A DNA stretch of 50,155 bases from Pseudomonadota bacterium (GCA_023411815.1 JAEYOJ010000016.1:1-50155), one strand, 5' to 3'; shown: positions 15,291 to 24,507, counted from the first letter of the stretch. The notes: generated by a model from the letters alone, not told the origin. Numbers and translations are program-made.

Positions 15291-17345
15291 ATGAACATTC
15301 CTAAAGTCCTGCCGGCTCTGTGCGGTCTCCTGTATCTCGCCCTCGCCTGCACCGCGGCCATGGCTCAGACGGACGGCAAGGCCGAGGCCAGGCACGCCGA
15401 CCTGGGCGAGCCCGTGACCTGGTCCGAGGCAGGCCGCATCAGGCGAGCTTGGCCCGCGCCCAACGAGCTGGCCGTCCTGCGCAGGCCGGGCGCGGCAGGC
15501 CTGCGCACCCTCGCCCGCGGTTCGGCCGGCGAGATCGGACGCGTGGGCCGCACGGTCTTCCTGCGCCTGGATGAAACCCTGGACCGTTGGAACTTCTGGA
15601 GCAGGACCCTGCCACTGGCCGCCGACCCCGACGTGGAGGCCGTGTCGCCCGCGTATTACGCCGGGCCGGACAAGAACTCCCAGGGCCGCATGGCCCTCAC
15701 CGGGCGCATCGTGGTGGGCTACGCCGCCGCGGACGCCAGGCTCGCCGGCGAGCTGGAGGACAGGTACGGCCTGACCAGGCTGGCGGCCTTTCCGGGCGAC
15801 GCCGTGGTCTACGAGACCGGGGATCCGCGGCTTTCGCTGGACGCGGCCGTTAGCCTGGCGGCCGAGCCCGGCGTGGCCTTCGCCTATCCAGACTGGCTGC
15901 GCGACATGCAGCCCAGGGCCGTGCCCGACGACCCGCTCTTCCCGTCCCAATGGCACCTGGCGGGGCTGGAGCCTGTCTGGGACAGCTACCGCGGGACCGC
16001 CGGGTTGGTCGTGGGCGTGGTGGACGACGGGCTGGATGTTGCGCATCCCGACTTCCAGGGCAACCTGCGGCCGGCCCTGGGCCGGGACTTCGTCGACGGC
16101 GACCGGGACCCGTCCCATGCCCTGCCGACCGAGGGACACGGCACGTCCTGCGCCGGCATCGCCGCGGCACGGGGCTTCAACACCGTGGGGGTGTGCGGCG
16201 TGGCGCCCTGGACCGGCCTGGCCGGCATCCGCCTGCTGGGCAACGTCACGCCGTCCAACGCCTCTGCCGCCCTGACCTGGCTCAACCAGGACATCGCCAT
16301 ATACAGCAACAGCTGGGGTCCGCCGGACAACGGTCTGCTCCTGGAAGGCCCGGACCCGCTCACGGCGCAGGCCCTGGCCAGCGGAACGGCAGCGGGGCGC
16401 GGCGGCCTGGGCAGCATCTATGTCTGGGCCGGCGGCAACGGCAGGCTGCGAAACGACAACGCCAACTACGACGGCTTCGCCAATTCCCGCCACACCATCG
16501 CCGTGGCGGCCACGGACTCAGCCGGAAACCAGACGTCCTATTCCGAGCCCGGAGCCTGCCTGCTGGTCAACGCGCCCTCCAGCGGCGCAAGTCTCGGCAT
16601 CACCACCACCGACCGCCTGGGTACGCCGGGCTACGATCCCGGCGCGTACACCGCCGGGTTCGGCGGCACGTCCGCCACCGCGCCCTTCGTGGCCGGCGTG
16701 GTCGCGCTCATGCTCCAGGCCAACCCGGAGCTGAGCTGGCGCGACGTGCAGCGCATCCTCGCCCTGAGCGCAAGCAAGAACGATCCCGACGACCCGCGCT
16801 GGCTGACCAACGGGGCCGGGCTGCGCGTGAGCCACGCCTACGGCTTCGGCCGCGTGAACGCCCAGGCCGCCGTGACCATGGCCAGGACCTGGCGGAGCCT
16901 GCCGCTCGCCCAGGCCTTCCGGGACGCCCGGCAGGTGGGCGCGGCCGTGCCCGATGCGGACCCGGCGGGCCTCGTTTCCGGGATCGACTGCGGGCAGGAT
17001 CTGGAAGTGGAGTTCGTGGAAGTGACCTTCAGCGCGTCCGACCACCCGTACTGGGGCGATCTCCAGGTGGAGCTGACTTCGCCCGCGGGCTTCACCAGCA
17101 TATTGGCGGAGGCGCGCTCGGGGGCCGGCTCGGGCGCACGCTACGACAACTGGACGTTCGGCTCCACCCTGCACCTGGGCGAGCCCTCGCGCGGCGTGTG
17201 GACCCTGCGCGTGTCGGACCGCGTGGCCCGCGACACGGGCACCTTCGAGTCCTGGGCCATCACGATACACGGCGCGCCACGCCGGGACGGCGGATCGGCG
17301 ACCACGGCTCCGGCGGCCGTGCTGCTGCTCCTGCCGCGGGGTTGA
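15291..17345 (+). CDS. secreted subtilisin-like serine protease with C-terminal P (proprotein convertase) domain
   Basis: A 684-residue protein with a signal peptide (MNIPKVLPALCGLLYLALAC..., probable cleavage after AMA near residue 24) and a pro-region to about 215. A peptidase S8 domain holds the catalytic Asp in GVVDDGLD (about 244), His in GHGTSCAGIAA (about 283), oxyanion-hole Asn in WAGGNG and Ser in GGTSATAPF (about 461). A P/Homo B domain (about 560-660, YWGDLQVELTSPAG ... GVWTLRVSDRVARDTG) follows, then a short hydrophobic end APAAVLLLLPRG. Kexin-like proteases with P domains cleave after basic residues, but specificity here is unknown. It should act in the periplasm or outside the cell. 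It converges with the kinase gene on the other strand. Confidence 0.92.
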   Translation: MNIPKVLPALCGLLYLALACTAAMAQTDGKAEARHADLGEPVTWSEAGRIRRAWPAPNELAVLRRPGAAGLRTLARGSAGEIGRVGRTVFLRLDETLDRWNFWSRTLPLAADPDVEAVSPAYYAGPDKNSQGRMALTGRIVVGYAAADARLAGELEDRYGLTRLAAFPGDAVVYETGDPRLSLDAAVSLAAEPGVAFAYPDWLRDMQPRAVPDDPLFPSQWHLAGLEPVWDSYRGTAGLVVGVVDDGLDVAHPDFQGNLRPALGRDFVDGDRDPSHALPTEGHGTSCAGIAAARGFNTVGVCGVAPWTGLAGIRLLGNVTPSNASAALTWLNQDIAIYSNSWGPPDNGLLLEGPDPLTAQALASGTAAGRGGLGSIYVWAGGNGRLRNDNANYDGFANSRHTIAVAATDSAGNQTSYSEPGACLLVNAPSSGASLGITTTDRLGTPGYDPGAYTAGFGGTSATAPFVAGVVALMLQANPELSWRDVQRILALSASKNDPDDPRWLTNGAGLRVSHAYGFGRVNAQAAVTMARTWRSLPLAQAFRDARQVGAAVPDADPAGLVSGIDCGQDLEVEFVEVTFSASDHPYWGDLQVELTSPAGFTSILAEARSGAGSGARYDNWTFGSTLHLGEPSRGVWTLRVSDRVARDTGTFESWAITIHGAPRRDGGSATTAPAAVLLLLPRG

Positions 17346-17360
17346 CCCGCTCCGCGCGGT

Positions 17361-18515
17361 TCAGGCCGTGGCGAGAGCGCAGGCCGCTCGGCGCGGCAGG
17401 CGCAGGGTGAAAGTCGTGCCCGTGTCGGGGTGCGAGGTGAAGGAAACCTCGCCGCCCAGATAGCGCTCGGCGAAGAGCTTCATGCTGAAGGTGCCCAGGC
17501 CGCGGTCGCTGCCCTTGGTGGAGAAGGAGCGCTTGAAGACCTGCAACTGCACGTCCTGGGGCATGACGCCGGGATTGTGCACGCTGAAGTACACGGAGTC
17601 CTGCTCGGCCCTGCCGGCCATCCTCACGATCCCGCCTGGCGCCGTGGCCTCCAGGGCGTTCTTGAGCATGTTGCCCAGCACGCGGCACAGGAGGTTGTAG
17701 TCGGTATGCAGGCTCAGGTCGCCCTGAAGCGGCTCGACCCGGATGAGCTTGCCCGCGGCGACCTCGTGCGAGGCGTAGGTCGAGGCCATGACCTTGATCA
17801 CGTCGCCGCCGTCGAGCTGGATGAAGTGCGGGGTCAGCTCGTCGCTCTCGGCGGCCATGAGGTCCTTGTGGGCGATGATCTCCTCCACCAGGTACTTGAA
17901 CTGGACATGGGCCAGGCTGAGGTCCGCGCGCATGGTTTCTGGCGCGTCCTCGACGAGCAGCCCCAGAAGCCCGCGCAAGCCTCCGGCGTGGTTGAGTATG
18001 TCGTGGAAGAAGGTGCGCTCCAGGGCTCGCCGGCGCTTCTCGTGGCTTACGTCGGTTATGGAGAACACCGTGAACAGGTCATCCTCCAGCGGAAAAGGCG
18101 TGGCGCAGACCGACAGGTCCAGGGCCTCGATGCGGCCGTGCACGGAGCGCAGCAATTGGCATTCCTGGATTTCCCGCCGGCCGTTCAGGCTGGACACGAT
18201 GGCCTGCACCGCGCCGCACTTGGTGCAGAACTCGCTCGTGCCGCACCCGCCCGCCAGGTTGCCCGCATGAACGCAGTCCAGGATCTCGCCGGGCCTCTTG
18301 CCGAGGATGGAATCCATGCTGTCCAGGTTCAACATGCGCAGCAGCGCCAGATTGCAATAGACCAGCTGGCGCTGGACGTTCAGCACCATGACTATCTGGG
18401 GCACCGCATCGATCAGCCGGATGGTCTTGGACTGCTCCAGGACATCCCGCTGACGCAGGACGTGATCCTGGGCGGCCCTTTCCGCCGGAGCGAAAAAGGT
18501 CGTGAACCTGCTCAT
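17361..18515 (-). CDS. PAS-containing sensor histidine kinase
   Basis: A 384-residue soluble kinase. A PAS-like region lies at about residues 35-150 and contains several cysteines (CVHAGNLAGGCGTSEFCTKCG), a pattern that could bind a cofactor or sense redox state. The dimerisation/phosphoacceptor helix has FFHDILNHAGGLRGLLG, and the ATP-binding domain has the N box NMLKNALEA, G1 SVHNPG, and G2 GLGTFSMKLFAERYLGG. No membrane segment is present, so it should sense an internal signal. No response regulator is adjacent. Confidence 0.88.
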   Translation of the reverse strand: MSRFTTFFAPAERAAQDHVLRQRDVLEQSKTIRLIDAVPQIVMVLNVQRQLVYCNLALLRMLNLDSMDSILGKRPGEILDCVHAGNLAGGCGTSEFCTKCGAVQAIVSSLNGRREIQECQLLRSVHGRIEALDLSVCATPFPLEDDLFTVFSITDVSHEKRRRALERTFFHDILNHAGGLRGLLGLLVEDAPETMRADLSLAHVQFKYLVEEIIAHKDLMAAESDELTPHFIQLDGGDVIKVMASTYASHEVAAGKLIRVEPLQGDLSLHTDYNLLCRVLGNMLKNALEATAPGGIVRMAGRAEQDSVYFSVHNPGVMPQDVQLQVFKRSFSTKGSDRGLGTFSMKLFAERYLGGEVSFTSHPDTGTTFTLRLPRRAACALATA

Positions 18516-18587
18516 GGAAACCTCGAAGGATTAGCGCTGCGGAAACAAAATAGAAACTTTTTCAGGAAAAGGCACTCTTGGCAAGAC

Positions 18588-18610
18588 GGGCGCGACCGGC
18601 AATCGCGCCC
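18588..18610 (-). terminator. hairpin after the coiled-coil membrane protein gene
   Basis: GGGCGCGA and TCGCGCCC form an 8-bp perfect stem with a 7-nt loop, 12 bp beyond the stop at 18622. The T-run after it is weak. Confidence 0.45.
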
Positions 18611-18621
18611 GCCCGGATTAC

Positions 18622-19032
18622 CTACTGCCGCAATTCGTTGCGGGCTTCGGCCAGGAGCTGCTTGATCCGCTCCAGGGCCTGCGCCTGCCTTCCACCTCCG
18701 ACCTGCTCGGCCATGCCGTCCAGGCGGCCGCCCATTTCGGCCAGCGCGTCTGCGTAGGCCTCACGCCGGGCCTGCTCCGGAAGATCCGCCAGCTGGTCCA
18801 TGCGCATGTCCACCTGGCCCAGCCTGTACTCCACGGACGCGACCTTCTCCTGGACCTGGGCGAGTGCCTCCACGCGCTCAGACATGTCCGTCATTCTGTT
18901 GTAGATGCTGAAGAAAAAGACCACCAGCAGGACAAACGAGAGCGCCGCCACCAGCATGGCGATCTTGCTCAAGTCCCTTCCTCCTGTCTTGAGGTCATCG
19001 GTCCCGGAAGTCTGTTCTTGATGCTGGGCCAT
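18622..19032 (-). CDS. single-pass membrane protein with coiled coil, function unknown
   Basis: A 136-residue protein starting MAQHQEQTSGTDD. One transmembrane helix (about residues 22-44, IAMLVAALSFVLLVVFFFSIY) is followed by a heptad-like, Glu/Gln/Arg-rich coiled coil to the end. AGGAGGGG precedes the ATG at 19032 with good spacing, so I reject the longer open frame. The protein would hang a coiled coil from the inner membrane. The family is not recognised. Confidence 0.7.
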   Translation of the reverse strand: MAQHQEQTSGTDDLKTGGRDLSKIAMLVAALSFVLLVVFFFSIYNRMTDMSERVEALAQVQEKVASVEYRLGQVDMRMDQLADLPEQARREAYADALAEMGGRLDGMAEQVGGGRQAQALERIKQLLAEARNELRQ

Positions 19033-19338
19033 ATCCCCTCCTGAAGGTTTCAATTCGGTTTTCATCCGCCATGCGTCACGGTCTGGTACTGGAATGCCCC
19101 CATACCTTACGGAACAATGCGCGTTTTTGGCAACCGGACTGATGGTTTTAAACGACTGCCGCCACGCGGCCATGGGCGGAAAGGCGTCTCCGGATTGTTC
19201 CATCGACCGGGCGCCTTGCCGGAAAGGGCAGCGATCCGGGCCGTACGTCCGGCCCGGATCGGGAGAAGAATATGTGAAGACGCCAGAGGCGACCGCAGGC
19301 GCGCCAAGGACCATTCCGCGCGCCGGCTTGGGGCCGCC

Positions 19339-19629
19339 CTAGCCGCGCGCCCCGGCCAGCCTGCCGGCGGCGAAAAGTCCCGTGCTCAACAGAAGCACGG
19401 CCAGTCCGGCCACTCGCGCCGGCTCCAGGAGCCCCAGGCCGGCAGGCAACAGAACCAGCGGCAGAACGCCCGTGGCGAATTCATGCAGACCGATGCGGCT
19501 TCGCCTGGACTCCTCCCGGTCCGATACGTCCTGATCCAACTGGGCCCAAAAACCGTGAGCGGAATTGCCCAGCACGACCTCTATGATGAAATGCAGGCCT
19601 ATGGCGGCGGACAGGAGCATGAGTTCCAT
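19339..19629 (-). CDS. small integral membrane protein, function unknown
   Basis: A 96-residue protein, with a strong GGAGGAAA before the ATG. It has hydrophobic segments MELMLLSAAIGLHFIIEVVLG, FATGVLPLVLLPAGLGLL and VAGLAVLLLSTGLFAAG, with a charged loop between the first and second. It is probably a three-helix inner-membrane protein. No family is recognised. Confidence 0.65.
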   Translation of the reverse strand: MELMLLSAAIGLHFIIEVVLGNSAHGFWAQLDQDVSDREESRRSRIGLHEFATGVLPLVLLPAGLGLLEPARVAGLAVLLLSTGLFAAGRLAGARG

Positions 19630-19905
19630 TGTCGTTTCCTCCTGACCTGCCTTTTTTCAATCTGCGTGCCTGAAATAAATCCCGACAAATCAATTATATA
19701 AAATCAAGGCCTTGGATCATTCCTACGGAAATGTAGCGACTAGGCCTCGAAAGCTACAAAAACGTCAGTCGCGCAAAAACTCGGACCGCTTATGCCGGAC
19801 AGACTTTTTCCAGGCCACAACACTGACTTTTCCCAGCCCTTGCCAAGGTCATGTTGTCCTGCTATTGCACGCCGCCATCGAATAAAAGTACCCCAATATT
19901 AAGTA

Positions 19906-20190
19906 ATGAACGGTGATCGCATGATCGCATTCGCCTTGAGACTCATCCTATCCACGACGCTCGGCCTGTGGTTCCTTTCCCAGGCAAGCGTTCCGGCGTC
20001 CCGCACGCTGGTTGACATCTTTCTCATGCAGGTGGTCATCATCGGCTTCTTCTTCCTCGGCCTCGGACCCGCGTTGCGCTTTTGCGCCAAGCTGATCAGC
20101 CTGCTTTCCGGCCTGTTCGGTATCAACAGCAAGTACGTCCTCGATCCCTGGCGCGGCACGCGCACGCGCTGCGGGCGGCTCCCCGGCTAG
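19906..20190 (+). CDS. possible small membrane protein
   Basis: A 94-residue frame with two hydrophobic helices (IAFALRLILSTTLGLWFLS and VDIFLMQVVIIGFFFLGLGPALRFCAKLISLLSGLFG) and a basic end. The first in-frame ATGs are at 19906 and 19921; neither has a strong Shine-Dalgarno. The hydrophobic pattern is more convincing than chance, but no homologue is recognised. The 276 bp upstream are AT-richer than the surroundings and could hold its promoter. Confidence 0.45.
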   Translation: MNGDRMIAFALRLILSTTLGLWFLSQASVPASRTLVDIFLMQVVIIGFFFLGLGPALRFCAKLISLLSGLFGINSKYVLDPWRGTRTRCGRLPG

Positions 20191-20264
20191 ACGATCCGTC
20201 AAGGCCTCGGCCGGCTATTGCCGACGGCCCGAATTCCTGCCAAATAAATCCCCGAGCATAAAAA

Positions 20265-20292
20265 AGTTGAAGGAGCACGGGCTCTTTCAACT
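20265..20292. terminator. 12-bp hairpin flanked by an A-run
   Basis: AGTTGAAGGAGC pairs with GCTCTTTCAACT around an ACGG loop, with one G-U pair. The A-run (20260-20265) lies before it on the plus strand, so on the minus strand it is a textbook intrinsic terminator. No minus-strand gene ends right there. It may stop antisense transcription across phzF or act bidirectionally for the small gene at 19906. Confidence 0.5.
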
Positions 20293-20412
20293 CCAGGCCG
20301 GCGTGCGAACAGCGCCAGCCGGCCAGCTTTCGATCTATCCCATATATCACGAGCCGGCGGCCCGAATCCTCTATTCGCCAGCATCGGCCCGCCGCGGTCA
20401 CCGGAGCCCGCC

Positions 20413-21213
20413 ATGGAACTGCCCATCTATCAGGTCGACGCTTTTTCCGGAGAAGTCTTCGGCGGCAACCCGGCCGCGGTCTGCCCTCTCAAGGAACCCC
20501 TCGATGCGCGGTTCATGCAGGCCATCGCCGAGGAGAACAACCTCTCCGAAACGGCCTTCTTCCACCCCGAGGGGCAGGGCTTCCGCCTGCGCTGGTTCAC
20601 GCCCGTGTCCGAGATAGACCTGTGCGGCCACGCCACTCTGGCCTCGGCATGGGTGCTCTTCGAGGAGCTGGGCTACCCCCGTGCCGAGATCCGCTTCGAG
20701 ACCCAGAGCGGCACGCTCGTCGTCTCCCGCTCGGCCTCCGACGCCGGGCTGTTGCGCATGGATTTCCCGACCTGGACGCCCAAGCCGGTCACGCCGCCCC
20801 AAGCCCTGCTGGACGGCCTGCGCGGCCCCGCGCCCGTGGAGGTGCTGGCCACCCGCGACTGGCTGGTGGTCTATGAGAAGGAAGAGGACGTGCTGCGGCT
20901 GAACCCCGACATGGAGCCGCTCAAGACCTTGGACAGGCTGGGCGTCATCGTCACGGCCAAGGGCGGCCCGGCTTCGGGCGCGGATTTCGTGTCCCGCTTC
21001 TTCGTGCCCGGCGAAGGCATCCCCGAGGACCCGGTCACGGGCTCGGCCCACTCCACGCTCATCCCCTACTGGTCCCCGCGCCTTGGCAAGCAGGCCATGC
21101 GCGCCGTGCAGCTCTCCCGGCGCAGGGGCGAGCTGTTCTGCGAACTCAACGGCGAGCGCGTGGCCATCTCCGGCCGCGCGGTCCTGTACATGCGCGGCAG
21201 CATCTGCGTGTAG
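20413..21213 (+). CDS. PhzF-family isomerase/epimerase-like protein
   Basis: A 266-residue protein with both PhzF halves: N-terminal YQVDAFSGEVFGGNPAAVC, the catalytic-Glu region ENNLSETAFF, LRWFTPVSEIDLCGHATLASAW, and C-terminal SRFFVPGEGIPEDPVTGSAHSTLIPYW. PhzF-like proteins share the diaminopimelate-epimerase fold; most have no known substrate. The glutamate in NNLSETAF matches the catalytic residue of PhzF. No phenazine genes are nearby, so it is likely a housekeeping relative (YddE type). Confidence 0.93.
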   Translation: MELPIYQVDAFSGEVFGGNPAAVCPLKEPLDARFMQAIAEENNLSETAFFHPEGQGFRLRWFTPVSEIDLCGHATLASAWVLFEELGYPRAEIRFETQSGTLVVSRSASDAGLLRMDFPTWTPKPVTPPQALLDGLRGPAPVEVLATRDWLVVYEKEEDVLRLNPDMEPLKTLDRLGVIVTAKGGPASGADFVSRFFVPGEGIPEDPVTGSAHSTLIPYWSPRLGKQAMRAVQLSRRRGELFCELNGERVAISGRAVLYMRGSICV

Positions 21214-21268
21214 GACCGCCCTTCGCACGCCCCTCAGCCAGGGCGGTATCGACGTTCAACAGATGAAC

Positions 21269-21332
21269 CGAGCGAGGACGTTGCCCTCTCTCGGACTCTC
21301 ACCCACCAGGGCCGACGCGGCCCCGGACCCGC
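21269..21332 (-). repeat. dispersed two-hairpin repeat, copy D (inverted)
   Basis: Read on the minus strand it starts GCGGGTCCGGGGCC and ends in a CGAGAGAGGGC-type second hairpin, matching copies A-C and E. It sits between the convergent phzF and uspA genes. Confidence 0.8.
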
Positions 21333-21376
21333 GTTTTGTATCTGGAGATATCCTGCCCTGACGGCCTGCTGACGTT

Positions 21377-21844
21377 TCACACCTTGTAGGGATTCACCAG
21401 GTGCACGGGCACGGGAGAGAGGCGGCTGACCCGCTCGGCCGTATGGCCGGGGTGCAGCGTTTCCGCCTGGCGGTTGCCGTGGCCGTGGCCGTGGCTGGTC
21501 ATGACCACGAGGTCCACCTTGCATTCGCCGATGACCTTGAGGATCTCCTCGGCCGCGTCTCCGGAGGCGATGCGCGTGACGAGCCTGGGGCAGCCGCCGA
21601 GCCTGCTGACGCACAGCTCGTCGAGCCGCTTGCGGGCCTGCTGCTGCTCCCACTCCTCGAATTTCTCGTACAGCGCGGGATTGGGATAGTTGCCGTAGGC
21701 CGGGAAGTAGTTCTTCAGGTCGATGCCAACGTAGAGCAGGATGACTTGCGCCCCGTGCTTGTTGGCCAGTTCGCGCACCTGATCGGCCGCCTTGAGGGAG
21801 TTCTCGGAGAGGTCGGTGGGCCAGAGTATGGTTTTCACGTCCAT
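21377..21844 (-). CDS. universal stress protein (UspA family)
   Basis: A 155-residue protein: MDVKTILWPTDLSENSLKAA at the N-terminus, and VDLVVMTSHGHGHGNRQAETLHPGHTAERVSRLSPVPVHLV at the end, which covers the ATP-binding G-x2-G-x9-G(S/T) region in altered form. GGAGG lies before the ATG at 21844, so the upstream in-frame extension is rejected. The role is in stress survival; the signal is unknown. The His-rich stretch HGHGHGN is slightly unusual. Confidence 0.92.
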   Translation of the reverse strand: MDVKTILWPTDLSENSLKAADQVRELANKHGAQVILLYVGIDLKNYFPAYGNYPNPALYEKFEEWEQQQARKRLDELCVSRLGGCPRLVTRIASGDAAEEILKVIGECKVDLVVMTSHGHGHGNRQAETLHPGHTAERVSRLSPVPVHLVNPYKV

Positions 21845-21991
21845 GATCAGCCTCCTGGTGTCCTGGAAGAGCTTGGGAGCCAGAGCCGACAGCCAGCATA
21901 GCAGACGAAACACGCCGCGCAAGGATAAGCTTGCGCGGTCACTGGAAATGGCCTGAGGGACTGCCTGGTCTCCAATCGGGCCGGGGCGCGG

Positions 21992-23287
21992 CTACCAGTC
22001 AACCTGGAAACGCATCTGCACGATGTCGGCGCTCTCGCTGTCCACGACCACGTTGCCCGAATCCCTGTCCCTGACCATGGCATGCACATAGTTGAGCATG
22101 ACGCGCATGTTCGGGTTCAGATACCAGTTGACGCCCGCGGTCACGTCCTGCAGCCGGCCGCCCCGGACATCCTCGCTGTTCAGGTCCAGGGCAGACCAGC
22201 GCGCGGCCAGCTCCCAGGCTCCCGGCCCACCATCCCGGCCGAAATTCCGGTCTGGGCTGACGCGGGAGAACACGCCGCGCTTGTAGACCCTGTGCTCGCC
22301 GGTCGCGAACCAGCTCACGAAGGCGTAGTAGCCCTGCAGGAACAGGTCGTCCGCGCCGCCGCTCCGGTGCACCCGGTTGCCCACGTACTCGGCCTGGAAG
22401 GAAAGCGGACCAAGCACCAACGCCGCCTCCAGACCAGCAAGATCGCTGCCGTCGGCGTCCAGATCGCCCGTGTCCACCAGCCGCGACGGCGCGAGGTGCG
22501 CCTCGGGCCTGGCCCGGTAGCGGATCACGTTGTCCCCGGAAACGAACTGGCGCGCATAGCTCGCACCCACATGCGCCAGCCGCCCGCCGTCGTCCTCCAG
22601 CCAGGGCAGCCAGGTCAGGCGGCCGGCCGCGAACCAGTTGTCCTCGTTGTCGTAGTCTGGCTCGCCCTCGGAGGTGGAGAACACGCCGACCTGCCAGGTC
22701 AGCCGCTCCCCTTCCCCGTTGAAGAACGACGCGCCCATGCGCCGGCTGGGCGCCATGGCGTCGATGCCGATGGAGCGCTCCATGAAGGTGATGTAGTTGG
22801 AGCCAGTCTGGGTTTCCAAAGAGAAGGGCACGTAGTGCTGACCCAAGATGACGTCGCCCAGGGCAGTGCCCGTGTGGTAGCCTACGTAGACGTCCTTTGG
22901 CTCCACCGCGCCGCCTGCCTCGAAGGCCGGGGCGAAGTCGAACTGCGCCTTGAAGAACAGGTCCCGGTAAATATCGCCCTGGAAGCTGATGCGTACCCTG
23001 CGGAACTCCGTGCCGAAGCCCTCGATCGGCTCCTGCCCGCCCGCCTCCAGGGCCGAGTCCAGCCCGTTGCTCGCCGCGATGGCTGCCCAGTCGGCCTGTA
23101 TGCGCCCGCCGATGCGCAGGCGGAAAGCCTTGTCCGCCGAGTCGAGTCGCAAGCCTTCATCCCAATAGAGCCGCAGGTCCTCGCCCTCGGCGCACAATCC
23201 GGGCGCATGAAGCGCCATGGACAGCATAAGCGCGGCCATTGATGCAATGCAACGGATGATGCGGCTCTTTCCGGGACGAATCGCCAT
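21992..23287 (-). CDS. outer-membrane porin of the OprO/OprP (phosphate-selective) type
   Basis: A 431-residue protein with a signal peptide (MAIRPGKSRIIRCIASMAAL..., cleavage near HAPGLCA). The mature part is made of alternating beta strands, starting with LRIGGRIQADW and ending in an aromatic residue (VQMRFQVDW), as outer-membrane beta barrels do. Segments such as FFKAQFDFAPAFEAGGAVEPKDVYVGY and LGQHYVPFSLE are typical of the Porin_O_P family. Substrate specificity is not certain. The ATG at 23287 gives a standard signal peptide; the frame is open further upstream but is not signal-like. Confidence 0.88.
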   Translation of the reverse strand: MAIRPGKSRIIRCIASMAALMLSMALHAPGLCAEGEDLRLYWDEGLRLDSADKAFRLRIGGRIQADWAAIAASNGLDSALEAGGQEPIEGFGTEFRRVRISFQGDIYRDLFFKAQFDFAPAFEAGGAVEPKDVYVGYHTGTALGDVILGQHYVPFSLETQTGSNYITFMERSIGIDAMAPSRRMGASFFNGEGERLTWQVGVFSTSEGEPDYDNEDNWFAAGRLTWLPWLEDDGGRLAHVGASYARQFVSGDNVIRYRARPEAHLAPSRLVDTGDLDADGSDLAGLEAALVLGPLSFQAEYVGNRVHRSGGADDLFLQGYYAFVSWFATGEHRVYKRGVFSRVSPDRNFGRDGGPGAWELAARWSALDLNSEDVRGGRLQDVTAGVNWYLNPNMRVMLNYVHAMVRDRDSGNVVVDSESADIVQMRFQVDW

Positions 23288-23483
23288 GACGCCACCCTCT
23301 TCTTTTTCATGCCATGGAACGCGAGACAACCTCCGCAGGTGGCCTCCACACATCAGCATACGGCAATCATGGCGCGATGCACACGGCGAGAGGGAGGAAA
23401 CAAGGCCAAGCTCGAGTGGTACTTGCGGCGTAGGGCCGTACTGCCGGCCATCGGCGAATCGTCTAAGGATATCCTTGATACAT

Positions 23484-23548
23484 GCGGGTCCAGGGCGTGC
23501 TTACGCCCTGGTGGGGAGAGGTCCGGAGAGGGGCGACGCCCCTCTCCG
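23484..23548 (+). repeat. dispersed two-hairpin repeat, copy E
   Basis: GCGGGTCCAGGGCG with CGCCCTGG, then CGGAGAGGGGC with GCCCCTCTCCG. This is the most regular copy and gives the clearest consensus of the family. It lies 20 bp beyond the eamA stop and could work as its terminator. Confidence 0.85.
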
Positions 23549-23568
23549 CTTCTTGGGCCGTTAGGCTA

Positions 23569-24507
23569 CTAGGCCTTGCGCGCTCCGCCCTGGCTCAGCC
23601 ACACGCCGGCCAGCACGCAGCCCGAAGCCAGGAGCTGGTAGGTGTTGAGCGTTTCGCCGAGCAGGAGCCAGCCCAGGAACACGGCGGTCACGGGCACGAG
23701 GTTGATGAAGGCCGAGGCCTGGCTGGCGGGCAGGCGGCTCATGCCCCAGTTGTACAGCCCGAAGGCGCCCAGGGTCACGCAGGAGCCCAGGAAGGCCAGG
23801 GTCAGCAGCACGGTCCAGCCCTGCGCCAGGAACTCCCCGGACAGCACCAGGGGCGCGCCGGGCAGAAAGAACAGGAAGCCGCACAGGGTCTGGGCCGCCG
23901 TGAGCGTCCAGGAGGGCCAGCGCTCGCTCAGGCGCTTGAGCAGGAGCATGGAGCCGGCGGCGCAGACCATGGCGCACAGCTCCAGGGCGTTGCCCAGCAT
24001 GGGGTTGGAGGCGCTCTCGCTGGGCGAGCCGGCCAGGGTCAGCCAGGCCACGCCGCCGATGGCCAGGGCCAATCCGGCGGCCGTGGTGGCCGACAGGGCC
24101 TCGGCTAGGAAGATGCGCGCGCCCACGGCGACCAGTAGCGGCACCGAGGAGGAGATGACTCCGGCCTGGGCCGCGGAGGTGAAGCGCAGGGCGTTGGCCT
24201 CGAACAGGAAATAGAGGCAGGGCATGCCTATGGCCATGGGCAGCAGCAGCCGCCAGTCGCCCTTGCGGTAGGCCCTCGGCTTGAGCTGTCCGGCGAAGGG
24301 CGCGAGGATGGCCAGGGCGATGGCCATGCGCGCCCACATGACGGCCCACGGCCCCAGGGCCTGCACCACGACCTTCATGGCCGGGTAGGAGCCGCCCCAC
24401 AGCAGCACGGCCGCCAGCAGGGCCAGCACGGGCAGGACAGGCTTGCGGACCGAGGCGTCGGGAAACGCCGCGCCGGGGGCGGCGAGCGTATCGGCACAGG
24501 TCTTCAT
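23569..24507 (-). CDS. EamA/DMT-superfamily exporter
   Basis: A 312-residue protein with ten hydrophobic segments and the two EamA repeats (first WGGSYPAMKVVVQALGPWAVMWARM, second LGAFGLYNWGMSRLPASQASAFINLVPVTAVFLGWLLLGE). These proteins export amino acids, nucleotides or other small metabolites; the substrate is unknown. AGGAGAAAGAC is correctly placed before the ATG at 24507. The AraC gene lies directly upstream on the same strand, and both genes carry the same 16-bp upstream site, so it is the likely target of that regulator. Confidence 0.9.
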   Translation of the reverse strand: MKTCADTLAAPGAAFPDASVRKPVLPVLALLAAVLLWGGSYPAMKVVVQALGPWAVMWARMAIALAILAPFAGQLKPRAYRKGDWRLLLPMAIGMPCLYFLFEANALRFTSAAQAGVISSSVPLLVAVGARIFLAEALSATTAAGLALAIGGVAWLTLAGSPSESASNPMLGNALELCAMVCAAGSMLLLKRLSERWPSWTLTAAQTLCGFLFFLPGAPLVLSGEFLAQGWTVLLTLAFLGSCVTLGAFGLYNWGMSRLPASQASAFINLVPVTAVFLGWLLLGETLNTYQLLASGCVLAGVWLSQGGARKA

